DNA of 64,000 nucleotides from Heliopora coerulea. Its lineage: Eukaryota; Cnidaria; Anthozoa; Scleralcyonacea; Helioporidae. This document shows positions 20,945-32,404 of this stretch, one piece after another (position 1 is the first letter of the stretch; every line of letters begins with the position of its first letter). Location of the stretch: positions 62,001-126,000 of the forward strand of contig JASJOG010000523.1 in assembly GCA_030142905.1 (NCBI GenBank). The letters are read 5' to 3'. A program made the position numbers and the translations under genes. A model generated the notes under the pieces. It saw only the letters and a list, made by a program, of their open reading frames with translations. It was not told where the DNA came from and searched no databases.

Positions 20945-21189
20945 ATCTCCAAAGAAGACAAGAACCACCAGACCGTTTACAATTTGATGAAACTACTCAA
21001 CTAGTCCAAAGAATATCCTGGAAATGGAAGGAAGTAGCCTATCTAACAAAGCTATTTGCAACTTACGAGGTTGAAGATATTATTTGTTCAAGAGTTAGTG
21101 AGGATGAAACAGCAAAGGCTCTAACTATGCTTATCTGTTACATGGAAAGCAAAGGTAATAGAAACCTATTAGCAGATGCACTTGATTAG
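20945..21189 (+). pseudogene. Death-like domain exon, copy A
   Basis: Acceptor is TTTTGACAG before 20945. The frame reads DLQRRQEPPDRLQFDETTQL, then ISWKWKEVAYLTKLFATYEV, then DETAKALTMLICYMESKG and NRNLLADALD. This is a death-fold pattern: W-K-x-V/A-x-x-L early, then a turn with acidic residues, then KALTML and a C-terminal helix with NLLADAL. Adaptor-type death domains mediate homotypic protein interaction in apoptosis and immunity. A TAG at 21187-21189 interrupts what would continue as VNLHSLSQKVLSGYF in the same frame, so the last helix is lost. Assignment to the death rather than CARD or DED subfamily is by pattern only. Confidence 0.65.
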
Positions 21190-23222
21190 GTTAACTTGCA
21201 CTCTCTATCTCAGAAAGTGCTATCCGGATATTTTATTTATGGTAGCGATGATTGATTCACTGAGTACAGTTGTAATGAGTGTTTAATAATTATTTGTTAA
21301 ATACGATTGCTTTTAAATTTTGACAGACGAGCTACACCGTGCATCCTAAATGCAGTAATGGGTGCACTTTGTCATACCCAAACTCCTCATGTTTAACTAG
21401 ACGCTAATGTACAACGACATAAGAGCTGGATTCCAGATATAATCCACTCATTCTGTTTCAAAAGTAGTTTATTCACATATCACTTGGTAGTGAATCGTAG
21501 TTAGTTTTGTACCCCAAATATGGTAAACTTTTCAGATGTTTAATTATTTTTTTATTTTCTTTTTTCTTCTTTTCATCAACTAAATGTATTTTTTACAATT
21601 ATTCTAAATAATTTAGGTAATACTACGGCTTTGTGAGTAATTTAGTCTTTTTTAAACAAATTGTAGAAAAACCTTTTAAAGTTTAACTTTAACTTTTCGT
21701 GACTTTACATATTACGTGTTTTGATCGACATTATACTTTTTTTCAAAGTCATCACCAGCCCAACAGTGGCGTAATTAGAATATTTCAAGTGGTGCGCCAT
21801 CTTGAGGGCCTATTAAATTTTGGTGGGAGCAACTTCCAAAAGATATTCGTGAAAGTGCATCTTAAACACCTCGTAGTGTCATCTTATCAACTTGCTATTT
21901 TAGAAATGTATAATCGTTAAATGTTGATGATTACATTACTCTGGAATTTGGAGTGGCTCTTTTGTCGGCCCAGAATTTTTATGGGGGGAGGGGGCTGTTG
22001 AAGCCTCCTAGGCCAGCCCAATAGTTACATCGCTGTCAGTTTAGGACTGTGGGCTTCTCGTCCAGGCTGGCTCCGCTACAATATCTGATAAAGTACGTTT
22101 TTTTATTGTTCTTCATTTGGTTATGTTGATCGTAATGAGATAACTGACCGTTCATGCATGACCGCTCAAATTTCGCGCTTGTAGGATGGAAATTTATGAC
22201 ATCAATGAACTTTATGGCGCGAAATAACTGCTAGGTCTGACTGAACAGATTTACAAAGCTGCATGGTGAAAGATCAAACATTGAATAAATCTAACCCAGC
22301 TTTAAACCTCCTTCAATTTTTATGAAGTGTGGAATAAACGAGCAGGAGGGCTTTATGGGGCTTAAAACGTTCGGATGTCACCTCGTCTTTTAAAATCAAG
22401 GCAGGTGCTGAGAGTTTATTGAACGGCTAAAATAAAAGATTGCTTTCATACGTTTATTTTGAGAATTTATTTTGCAAATCAAATTTTTTTCTGAGCTGCG
22501 GAAACAAACAGAAATTTGAGGGAAAACAGCCCAAGTACCTTTACCGTTTCATAGTTTCCTTATTAGTCATTAATGAGTTTTCCTCACAAGTCGGTAAGTG
22601 TATGTTCCTTAAGCTCATAGTAGAGAATAACGATTTCTAAGCCTCAGACTGAGAGCGAATCCGCAATCTAATGACCGGTGTGCTGCTCTGATGAACGAGT
22701 TACTGAAACTCCAATGGTGAACTCAGGTGCAGGATCGACATATCATTAACATGTGGCTATCGTTACCATATCATAAGCCGCGCATATGTCTAAACTGGAT
22801 CGTGGATCGGCATCTGAGTCTTGGTTGATCAATGGTCATTGTTGATCATGAGATCGTTGCGAGTTTGATTGATGACTGGAGCTCAGTAACCGTTTTTTTG
22901 AGGTATGAGCTCGACGAACCTTCCCATACCGTCCGTGATATCACCAAGCTCCCACATCCAAATAGTGTAACATTCATCTCACTCTGACGGGTATGTGATA
23001 TATCTACTCAAACGAACGAATATCTCGGCAGAAAATCGAGGTAAAAGTTAGGTTAATTTATGCGAGTGTTTGATTATGGTATGAACACGTGTCTCTTAGT
23101 GTTTTACCATGTATTATTAATGAGTCTGAGAATATTTATGTCGAAGTCAGTTGGAGATGAAGATCTTGACACTTTCACACGAAATTGTGATCAAAAAGTT
23201 ATAGAAAAATACCAACCAATAT
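21190..23222 (+). other. Region downstream of the death-domain exon, copy A; no gene seen
   Basis: It aligns in part with 56566-57900. A degraded tRNA-like segment lies near 22640-22720 (CTCAGACTGAGAGCGAATCC). Its paralogue in B at 57165-57240 is better preserved, so that insertion predates the duplication. No conserved ORF is seen. Confidence 0.5.
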
Positions 23223-24370
23223 GGTGGCCCAGAATGGACATTCTGCAAATTAAAAAGTTTCTGATCTTTTTATAAATTTGCTGGAAATATAAATTACTGA
23301 AGTCATATTTAAATGTAATTGCTGCAAACTGATAAAAAGTTTGGTACAATTTAAAAGTCTCGTTGCTGCAAATACAAGATGTGTTGCTGCAAATTGAGAT
23401 GTTGCAAATTATGATTTGAGTTGCTGCAAATTAAAAGGAATAACTATGCGCGCGCATGTTGGCTATAAGAAGTCCGGGTGCTCGACTGCAGTAAGGTGTT
23501 CGCCATCTTGTCCATGTTTATCAAGATAATACTATTTGAAAGAGGCAACGATGTTCTGTTCTAGCTGCAGTGTTCTGTGTGTTTGTGACGCAAAGTTTAA
23601 ACATCGTTTAAGCAACGAAGTGGCTTGTGGCCAAACATGTGAAGCTTGTTCTACCAGCAACGCCAACGCCAATGGTAATGCAATTAATGCGGCCAAACCT
23701 GAAAGTTAAATTTTTTCTTCAATGCCAGTTCAGTCGTGTAAGGAAAACGAACGATCAGGATTCTTTAGCAACCGTGGGTAAAATGCCAATAAAATTAAAA
23801 TTCAAGAAAAATTTCTAAGCAGCGGTGTAGTTTATGCGGGGGTGTGAGGGTGTGACACCCCCCAAAGCTTGCGAAAAAACAGATTCCGTAAAATATAGTA
23901 ATTCGGGCAAAATTTCTTTAGGTAAAGTAAGTCAAAATCCTTTTTGGTTATTAATTTGTATTTAATGTATTGGCGCTGAGGAAACGAGGATACACGATAC
24001 ACGGCCTGAATGCGCGTCAATTAAATTCTGACAATTTTTGAAAGTATGCAATGTTTGCACAAATTAAGCTGTACATCCCATCCCAATCAAATTGGGTTAA
24101 CTACGTTCCTGTTTCCAGGAGAGGTAAACATAAATGTAGGGGTTATACTGGTAAAGGACGAACTTTATCGGTGAATTGCAGAGAAACGTTTCGTTTAACT
24201 GTTCCTTCAGTTCACTTCCGAAGACCTACTTAAAAAAGAACAGTCGAAAAACATAGCAAGTTGAACAACAACAATTATATTTCAATCTGACTTCAGTAAT
24301 TTTAATCTGCAGCAAATTTATGAAAAAGTGCAGCAACTTCTAAATTGATGCATGTCCACTCTGGGCCACC
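23223..24370. mobile_element. TIR-bounded non-autonomous element with GTTGCTGCAAATTA repeats
   Basis: The left tip GGTGGCCCAGAATGGACAT (23223) and the right end ATGTCCACTCTGGGCCACC (ending 24370) are inverted. Similarity continues inward for about 100 bp (ATAAATTTGCTG and AATTACTGAAGTCA on both sides). Near the left end, degenerate tandem copies of TTGCTGCAAATTA occur from 23315 to 23440. Similar repeats occur in copy B at 57915-57970 and 58415-58565. No clear target duplication could be read. The ORFs inside do not resemble a transposase. Confidence 0.5.
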
Positions 24371-27300
24371 GTACAAAGCATAACCGTTGAACACATCAGC
24401 AGTGGAAAAACACACGAATAACAGCTGACTGAAGGTTATGAAAGATTTAATACCACAGGGAGTAGGAAACTTTCAAAAATATTCATTTAAAAATGAAACA
24501 TCGAAAAATCTGATAACACCTGCGACAACTTCGAAGACTCTATACTTATCTGATTTTGTGCGCTCTAACTCACGCGAGATAACGATGCAATTTTGAATGT
24601 TTGCGTGATTACTCATAAGCCACAATTTTACAACAGAACAAAATAAAATAAAGAATCCTGGCCGTAGCACGGTAAGTGATCTGATGGAAATTTACTGATT
24701 ATCACATTAGTGTGCATTCTATACGCTTTCGCACAGCCCGCGCAGCCACAAAGTAACTTGTTTTAGAGGTTATAAAATGTGCGTTGCACTGACCTCAAAT
24801 ATCAACGCAGGCTCCTGAAGAAAACCTATCGAAGAGGCCAAAAAGGAAAAAAACGTATTTCTGTTAATTTCGAAGTCTGTAGCCAAGACTACTTTAGTCG
24901 CTGTATCTGCTACATCATCATTAAACATGTGAAGAAAAGACCTGGATAAAACCTGATAATCCCCAGACGAAATAATTGGGGCAGTTTTCCTAGAAGTATG
25001 AGGGGTGATATTTCTAGGGGGCTATATTTCTAGGGGGCTATATTCGATTCCCAAGCTACGAAATCCCTAGAGAATATGCCCTGGAGGCAAGATCCCGGTG
25101 ACATGGGATAGATCTTTAACTCCCTAACCTTTTATCTCCCTAACGCTTACCGATCCATGCCCGACTTCGGTATTTTACTCGGGTTGACGTCAGACAATTT
25201 CACTCGTCAAGAGGACACGTCTTGGACAGGAAAGGGTTAATCATTTTACTCCAGTCAACTTCAGACACTTTCAATTTGCAAAAGGAGACGTCTGAACAGA
25301 GAAGAGTTAAAATTTACCTTTGATATCGCATATTGGATGACGGTATTTTGTCACTTCCTTGGTATAGTTTTCTCTATCCCCTCAATTTGGATAATTTTTG
25401 TATCGTTCAACGGATATTTCGCATTTACTTAAGATCACATGAAATGGAATTTATATTTGTGAAGGAAATTTTTGAGTGTAAGAATCTTATATTTTAAGAC
25501 CCAACCGGGACCAGTTACGAAAAATACAATTCCAAGGTCTCTGGCTTGGAATCAAACTTGGCCCCACTTCCCTTTACGTTAACCCTGGACCTTAACTGCC
25601 CTTGTGGTCGGCTGTTAGCCCATCCCGGTTGAGAGTTGCCACCCCTTTATAAGACAAAACCTCGCTAAGTCACTGGCCATATGGCAACGACGCCAGTTTT
25701 GTGTATTGTGTTGCACGGTGCGTTTGACCCTGGAAGGACAGGCGCCCAAATCACAAACTCATACAGTGAAGGTGATGGTAATTTTCATGATATTCCATTA
25801 CAACTAAATAGATTCAGAATATGATTTTCGATAAAAATTAATGTCAATTTAGTTTACGAGTAAAATGATCTGCACTGTAAATCTCGCGGTGTTGTACGGA
25901 CACTTGAAAAGGCGTAACAGTGCACCAATTTTGTGTAAAATGGTAACTAACACCTTATCAGTGTAACTTAATGCGCCACAAGTATACCTCTACGCCATTT
26001 TTTTATCTACACTAATTGGGTTGAAAATAGAAAAATAGTCTTTTGACCCAATTTTGGTGTATTTGTACCTCAAAATGGCGTACCTCAACACCAATTAACT
26101 GTAATTTAACACTAGAGAATATGTGTTATTACATTTGTTTGTTGTTAACAGCAGGCTTAAATATTAACACTACTTCAATGTAGTGTTAAAGTTATTGAAC
26201 ACTATACTTGGATTAAATTTTACAGCAGAGAAATTGTATTAAAACATTCGTTTGGTGTAAACATCCAAGTCAGCTATTGAAATTACTTCTTTGTAGATCC
26301 ATACTGGAGTTTGTATAATTACACAGTAGGAGAATAAAAAGTATAGAGGAACACTTGAGATATGCTTCGTAAACGCCAGTTTGGTAATAACCATGACTGA
26401 TTCTTCTTTATTCATAGCAATGAATGCTAATAAATCCAATTTTATAAAGAAAAGTATCTTGAATCAACAACGATATTTGTTTGTAAGAAAACAAATTATC
26501 TTAAATCAAGAAATGTTCCTTAAAATAAAAACTCATTTTCGCTTATCAAAAGTAATATAACTTAAAATAAAAAAACTATAATTTTAATATGCAAGAAAGT
26601 CTCTAGTTTTGATCAAGAGATATTTCTTAAAATACAGATAAAACATTTCAAAATCAAACATGGTTGTTTGTCCTCCATCTTGCTAAAAACAAAGTATTGT
26701 GATTAGAGAAATCCAATCAATGATAAAAGAATCGATGACTGCGAGATTAAGCATGGCATTTGTTGCGTGTCTCAGCTTTCCCGCGTGTTTCACGCAATAG
26801 TTGTTTGGGCATAATCCCATGATGCACCGTTGTCACCATGAACTGCACACGCGGTATATTTGAAGTTTTAATCACATAGAATAGGAAGGCTTGAAAATAC
26901 AAGTAACAGAATTATTTCAAGTGCTCAGAAGTCACAGTTATCCATGGATTCACGAAGAAAAATTTTTGTCTCAAGTTATCAGCGTATACGTGAACGAAGG
27001 TGGTGCCATTGTCGCAGGTAAGCAGAGTGATTGCTCGATAGTTATTAGACAGCATTCCTGTAATGGCTAGCCTACACGACAGTAATGACAATATAAAAAT
27101 AAAGAGCCATTTAAGCATTCATTTGCGCGCTTGACCTTTCATACAGATATTTATGAAGTCATGTCTATTTTACTGAACATGATTGGTAGTTGAGGAGGTT
27201 TGGAGGAATCCACAAATCAAGTGTGGTGAGGTTGATGGAGGAAATAGAAAGTCTTGTTAATTTCAGAATTGACTCCACAGATATAAATGCTCCATAAAGT

Positions 27301-27716
27301 CCAAAACTTGGTAAATAACTCAATTCTAAATATCATATACTAATTCATATTCTAATTGTATTGATATTGATCAATACTGTGTATATCACCAGATAGTATG
27401 GTTATGAAACTGTCTCACTGTCACTTAGCAAGCCCATTTTAGTTTAGTTTTTACTTTTTAACTTAGGTGCTTAAATGTCGCATGTTTTTAAATTTATGCC
27501 ATAAATGCTGTATTATCATAGCAATGATGTCAAATAGGCTAATGTAGATGATACATACAAATTGAAGTTCAGAAATTAAATAAAAATTGCTAAACTCTAT
27601 ACAGAGGACAAGTTGAAATTATTGACTGACAGAAGGCATTCTGCAGCTTTTATGAAGTATAAGTTCTTAGTTTGTATTTGGACTAAAGAAGACAATGATG
27701 TAATTGTGGTAGCTTG
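24371..27716. other. Spacer between the duplicated copies, no gene seen
   Basis: Only short ORFs are present. 25681-25827 opens with ATG about 30 bases after TTTATAAG and encodes 48 residues, but shows no domain. 26912-27118 on - begins with a hydrophobic signal-like stretch (MLKWLFIFILSLLSC) without further support. A cluster of palindromic ACACC/GGTGT motifs lies at 25900-26215. The rest looks like unique noncoding DNA. Confidence 0.45.
25900..26215. repeat. Cluster of ACACC/GGTGT palindromic motifs
   Basis: Many degenerate copies of TTAACACC-like and GGTGTTA-like text face each other (for example ACACCAATTAACTG and TAGTGTTAAAG). They resemble the cleaner tandem array at 31596-32012. The period here is not regular. 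Confidence 0.45.
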
Positions 27717-28040
27717 GTAATTATAATGTTCTTAATATGCACGCTCTCAAGCTACTCACTCAGAAAAACTTTCTGAGTCCCTGATGGGAATTGAACCTGT
27801 AACCTTATGATCACCGGTGAGATACTCTAACCATTGAGCTACACAGACTCGGATGGTGAGCGAAGGTTACATTTATGTACTGGTTTGTATTGATGGTAAA
27901 CATATGTACTGCCAGTCTGCAAGTCTCGATATGTTGTCTATTATTTTTTTAGTGCTAATTAATGATGTAATTGTTGTAGCTTGGTAATTATAATGTTCTT
28001 AATATGCACTTTCTCAAGCTACTCTCTCAGAAAAACTTTC

Positions 28041-29690
28041 TGGAAAAAAAACAAAAAAACTTTCTGCCTAGGGTAATACCTCATCTACAAAAATGGACAC
28101 CAAAATGTGCCAGGAAATTACAGACCAATTTCAGTACTTCCTGTTATCAGTAAAATTATTGAATGCATACTTTATGATCAACTGTATGATTATTTAACAA
28201 AATTTGAAATTTTGAACGATTGTCAATTTGGCTTTAGAAAATCACATTCAACAACTGCTGCATTAATTGACTGTACAAATGAATGGTACATAAACATGGA
28301 CAGAAAACTGTTCTACCTTGCAGTGCAAATTGACCTAAAAAAAGCATTTGATACGGTCAACCATAAGATTTTATTAAGAAAATTTGAACTATATGGAATT
28401 AAAAGACAAGCTCACAACTTAATTAAATCCTATCTCACAAATCGAAGTCAAAGATGCCAAATCAAAAATTTTATCTCATCAAAACAATTGCTTACTTGTG
28501 GAGTTCCTCAAGGTTCTATTTTAGGTCCATTACTCTTCTTAATATATATAAATGACTTACCTTCTTGTTTACAGAAATGTAAACCAAGAATGTTTGCTGA
28601 TGATACTAACCTAACTGCTTCAAGTAATAATATAATAGAACTTGAAGCTACAGTAAACTCTGACTTAAAAAATCTTGCAGAGTGGTTGATTGCAAAAAAG
28701 CTTAACTTAAATGTAGCTAAAACAGAATTTATGATCATTGGCTCAAAAACAATGATAAAAAAGATTTCACATTTAAACTTAGATATTAAAATTGACAACA
28801 AACCTATAAATCAAATAAATGAATGCAAAAGTCTGGGTGTGATAATTGACCAACACTTATCTTGGAAGAGTAATACAGATAATATTTGTAAAAAAATAAC
28901 AGCTGGTATTTCTGCTCTTCGAAGAATTAAGGAATTTACCAGTAAACAAACACTTTTCTCTGTTTATAATGCTATTGTTTACCCATATTTTAAATATTGT
29001 TGTGAAGTATGGGATGCCTTTGGAGAAACACAGTCCAAAATACTACAAAAGCTTCAAAACAGAGCTGCAAGAATCATCTCAAACATGGGCAATGATATTG
29101 ATCATTCTATTGCTCTAAGTAAATTGGGATGGGAACCACTAACAATACTTAGAAAAAAGGCAAAAGCAAAGCTGATGTTTAAACTATTGAACAACATAGG
29201 GCCAAATTCACTTACCAAAATGTTTACTTATAAAAAAGAAACCACCAACTACAACTTACTAGGTATTTCAAATTGTCTCAATCTACCAAAGTCAAATACT
29301 AATTTCATGAAGAAAAGCTTTCTGTATAATGGGGCATATCTTAGGAATTCAATCCTATCAGAAATTAGAGATAGTAAAACTCTTTCTTGCTTTCAGAATA
29401 AAATTGCTACTTGCATTAAGCTAAACTTTAAATAGTTAAAGTGTAAATATAGATTATTAGTATTTTATTTCATGTTTTAGTAATTTTGTAAATAGTTAAA
29501 TGCTTACCCTTACCTCCTTACATCTTGTTATTAAGTTTTAGTGTAGTTATATTCTATAGTAATTTCTGTAACTTCTGTAATTTTTTTTTTCTTTCCAATT
29601 CACGCACACCTCTCGTGGAAATCAACTTTGGTTGACGAGGCCAGCATGTTAAAATAAAAGTATTCATTCATTCATTCTGAGTCCCTGACA
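28041..29690 (+). mobile_element. 5'-truncated non-LTR retrotransposon (CR1/L2- or Jockey-like)
   Basis: It holds only the RT domain and C-terminus, a short 3' UTR (CTCTCGTGGAAATCAACTTT) and an ATTC microsatellite tail (ATTCATTCATTCATTC, 29671-29686). It is flanked by the two halves of a tRNA-like repeat (TTTCTG before, TTCTGAGTCCC after), giving a possible short TTCTG target duplication. Truncation at the 5' side is normal for target-primed insertion. Confidence 0.85.
28107..29435 (+). CDS. Reverse transcriptase of a non-LTR element, 442 codons, N-terminally truncated
   Basis: The frame has no stop for 442 codons, but it opens at GTG, so no proper start exists in this truncated copy. RT blocks in order: NYRPISVLPVISKIIE, QFGFRKSHSTTAALIDCTNE, motif A VQIDLKKAFDTVNHKILL, motif B GVPQGSILGPLLFLIYIND, catalytic MFADDTNL, then EWLIAKKLNLNVAKTEFMII and KSLGVIIDQHLSWKSN. 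The C-terminal region has ALRRIKEF and KLQNRAARIIS, usual after LINE RTs. No endonuclease is present. The intact frame and catalytic Asp pair indicate a fairly young insertion. The clade is uncertain without a tree. Confidence 0.92.
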   Translation: MPGNYRPISVLPVISKIIECILYDQLYDYLTKFEILNDCQFGFRKSHSTTAALIDCTNEWYINMDRKLFYLAVQIDLKKAFDTVNHKILLRKFELYGIKRQAHNLIKSYLTNRSQRCQIKNFISSKQLLTCGVPQGSILGPLLFLIYINDLPSCLQKCKPRMFADDTNLTASSNNIIELEATVNSDLKNLAEWLIAKKLNLNVAKTEFMIIGSKTMIKKISHLNLDIKIDNKPINQINECKSLGVIIDQHLSWKSNTDNICKKITAGISALRRIKEFTSKQTLFSVYNAIVYPYFKYCCEVWDAFGETQSKILQKLQNRAARIISNMGNDIDHSIALSKLGWEPLTILRKKAKAKLMFKLLNNIGPNSLTKMFTYKKETTNYNLLGISNCLNLPKSNTNFMKKSFLYNGAYLRNSILSEIRDSKTLSCFQNKIATCIKLNFK

Positions 29691-30085
29691 GGAATCATTG
29701 AGCTACACAGACTATAACCATTGAGCTACACAGACTCAGATGGTGATTGACAGTTACATTTATGGACTGGTTTGTATCAATTGTAGACGTATGTACTGCC
29801 AGTCTGCAAGTCTTGATATGTTGTCTATTATTTTTTTAGTGGTAATTAATGATGTAATTGTGGTAGCTTGGTAATTATAATGTTCTTAATATGCATGCTC
29901 TCAAGCTAGTACATAAATGTAACCAGTACATAAATGTAACCTTCGCTCACCATCTGAGTCTGTGTAGCTCAATGGTTAGAGCATAGATCTCACTGGCAAT
30001 CAGAAGGTTACAGGTTTGATTCCCATGAGGGACTCAAAGTTTTTCTGAGTAGCTTGAGAGCATGTGTATTAAGAACATTAAAGAA

Positions 30086-31540
30086 GACAAGCCAACAGAA
30101 TATCATGGTATCTACTGTGAATTCTTGTCCTTATCTTGCATATTCATTGCTTCTTCTACATCAACATGGGTTCAAGTACTTATTATTAATTGTTAAGTGT
30201 ATTGTCTTGTTATCATTTTTCTTTATGTTTTAAGGATCAAGGTATCTGTTGTGAGAAGTAAGTTGAGAACCTGCCAGTTTTTTTGGAGGATAAAGAAAGT
30301 TGTTATGTGGTACTGGTACTTGGAAAAACAACCTTATTTACAAGTGATTGGACACTTAGCTGTTCATTGGAGTATGTTTGTTTCTCTTTGGACTGTAGTT
30401 ATCTTACATTCTGAAGGTGGTATGAACATCTTACTGTACATTATGTTTTAATGGCTGCAATGATTGTTAACAACTTGCTGCTGCATTTAATGGATATTTT
30501 GTACATATGTTTTCAAAAGTGAAAAAACAATCCAGATGTTATGTATAAGATATGTGAACCTTGAATGCCCTGTCTTTTCTTTTAATGCTATTTTTTGGCA
30601 ATTATATTGGTTCAATAGTTTTAAAATCAGTTATTAAGAAATGAGCTATATTTGTATTCTCTTGTCAATTTTTTGGCCTTGTGTAGCACTGGTATTGGTT
30701 TTTCTTTTAAGTTATCAATTATCAAAGCTTAAGTTTCAAAGTTATTATTCCAGCTTTAATGTCTTAATAAAATATTGTATAGTTTTATATAACTGAGATT
30801 TTTCATGAAAAGTGGGATGAAATTACTCCAAATGAAAAATGTTGATGGTGTAAAATGTTTTGGAGTTAGAGTCAAAACCTAAGTGATGCAAAGGCCTAAA
30901 ATAGAACAAATTAAAATATTTGCTAGTGAAAGTCATCTTATCCTATTGTTGTGAACAAGATTTAAGAGTGTGTTGGATGAAATGGCAGTATATGCAGTAA
31001 AATCTATGACAAATGACTTAAGCTGAGTGAAAATTTATTTAGACTTGTGTACAATTTCAGTATTCAGAGATTTGGTGTTGATTCAAGCACAATAAAACTT
31101 TGGTTACCATGTACTTGAGTTTTTTCCAAAAGTATCTGACCTGCATTAGTGGAACAAGAAACATGATCTTGAGAAAAGGATTGAAGAAATATTTATTTAA
31201 GAAATTTTTCTTCAATACAAAAGTGTTATCTCTGGCAAAAAAGATTTTCTTAAGACATTTTCTTGTTATTTTCCCCAGAAAAAAATTCCTGAGTTTGATG
31301 CAAAATATTATTGAAACAACTTCAATTTTTTTTGTTTATAAGAAAGATTAAATAAATGCAAAAAGCTTTGACTAATGTTCAATTTCTACATAGTTAAACA
31401 GCCAATAATTAAGTGCATGTTACATTATGTGATTTCAGATTGTCAATTAGTCTACTTTGTGTAGATTACTAAATTATTTCATCTTTTTCTCATCTGAAAC
31501 ATCTGTTAAACAGCTGGTTCTATATTTGTGTAATATGGTG
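30086..31540. other. AT-rich spacer, no gene seen
   Basis: No ORF with a recognisable domain. The longest (30197-30451 and 31100-31351 on +) are hydrophobic and Lys/Phe-rich, as expected by chance from AT-rich DNA. Confidence 0.45.
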
Positions 31541-31551
31541 TTTCTCTTGGT

Positions 31552-32012
31552 ATAAATTTGCACTGGCAATGGGACTTTACACCAGCTTTGTGCATCCACA
31601 ACTGCAAACTATTTCACACCAACTAGGTGTAAATGTAAACTTTTGAGTGTAAATTACACACTCACAGTGTAACTTTACATAAGCTTGGTGTCTCCACAGC
31701 TGCATACCATTTCACACCAATTAGGTGTAAATATAAACTTTAAAGTGTAAATCTACAGTGGCAATGTAACTTTTACACCATTAAGGTGTCCCTACAGCTG
31801 CAAGCTCTTTCACACCAAATTGGTGTAAATAAACAATTTTGGTGTAAAATAACTCGTTTGGGAAGTTAATTTTACCATTCATAGTGTTGACTTTACACAT
31901 AATTGTGTTATGTCAACACCATTAAGAGTGTAAATTTACACTTCTTTGTTGACCCCATGATTTACACTGATTTTGGTGTTGTGGTAACACCCAGAAGTTT
32001 ACAGTGTGCCTA
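31552..32012. repeat. Tandem repeat of ~98 bp with palindromic ACACC/GGTGT modules
   Basis: Units start near 31596, 31694 and 31792 with CCACAGCTGCA-like text. Each holds TTTCACACCAATTAGGTGTAAA and related inverted motifs. Degenerate motifs continue to 32012, ending AGTTTACAGTGTG. The period is about 98 bp and units differ by scattered substitutions. Confidence 0.7.
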
Positions 32013-32103
32013 AACAACAGCTGCTGTACCCCAAGTCGTTTCTTTTATGTAACTCAAAAGTGATTGAAGTTAGTGATGTGAAAATTAGTAATATTCCCTA
32101 AAG

Positions 32104-32313
32104 TTGATAGGAAATTCAAATATTGTATTTTCAACATTCAACATGCCAAGTAAAAGGTTTGAATCCAGGTTTTGCAGATGCGATGGTCAAAAAAGTTGTG
32201 AAATTAATGTTGACACCAGCAAATTCAAACCCAATCCTTGTCCAAGAAAGTCAAAATACCTCTCTCTCAAGTATAACAACAAAACCATCTTTGAACAAGA
32301 GCATTCACAGTAA
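32104..32313 (+). CDS. Partial SUEL/galactose-binding lectin-like exon
   Basis: The C-terminal half of the frame reads RCDGQKSCEINV, then DTSKFKPNPCPRKSKYLSLK, then YNNKTIFEQEHSQ and a stop. The spacing matches the second half of a SUEL-type (rhamnose/galactose-binding) lectin domain: C-x-G-x-x-S-C-x-I-x-V, F-x-x-N-P-C-P, K-Y-L-x-L-x-Y. A splice acceptor TTTTGCAG ends at 32177, so the exon may be 32178-32313 with an upstream half elsewhere. I could not find that half in this window. The last expected Cys of the domain is absent (YNN in place of a YxC-type end). It may be the terminal exon of a real gene or an orphan fragment. Confidence 0.42.
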   Translation: MIGNSNIVFSTFNMPSKRFESRFCRCDGQKSCEINVDTSKFKPNPCPRKSKYLSLKYNNKTIFEQEHSQ

Positions 32314-32404
32314 TCGTGATTACAGTTCTTTTGGGGTCTTTTTTTTTTAAGAGAAATAATGTTCATTGTTTATTTCTTCTTAAATATGAGCTTGCATCTT
32401 ATCA

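Larger units (their letters stand above)
690..23650 (+). repeat. Copy A of a ~23 kb tandem segmental duplication
   Basis: Blocks along this span align collinearly and in the same orientation with 35590-58750. Examples are the 5' block (714-786, 1231-1282, 5922-5967 with 35912-36083), the intron (5968-9500 with 36084-38720), the PNP exons (14648 and 16059 with 38748 and 41555), the linker exon (18966 with 51860), the death-domain exon (20945 with 56454) and the end block with GAGGTGTTCGCCATCTTG-like text (about 23490 with 58628). Large gaps in the alignment are mobile elements private to one copy. The outer edges are approximate because similarity fades into noncoding sequence. Confidence 0.8.
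27717..30085. mobile_element. tRNA-like foldback repeat cluster (interrupted by a LINE)
   Basis: A unit beginning GGTAGCTTGGTAATTATAAT occurs at about 27710, again at 27970 and at 29860. It contains on the - strand a tRNA-like core: box A TAGCTCAATGGTTAGAG and box B GGTTCAATTCCC (27850-27785). A + strand copy lies at 29945-30030 (TAGCTCAATGGTTAGAG, GGTTTGATTCCC). The outer text AATGTTCTTAATATGC is inverted at 30060-30080 (TGTATTAAGAACATTA). Several partial units therefore lie in both orientations. The LINE at about 28041-29690 inserted within TTTCTGAGTCCC of one unit. These are repeats and not functional tRNA genes. Confidence 0.65.

Noticed and set aside
25681..25827. Short host gene start (ATG after TTTATAAG)
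   Set aside because: Only 48 codons, no domain, no paralogue and no clear downstream exon.
26912..27118. Secreted protein exon on - (MLKWLFIFILSLLSC)
   Set aside because: A hydrophobic start is common in AT-rich DNA; the rest shows no family pattern or splice context.
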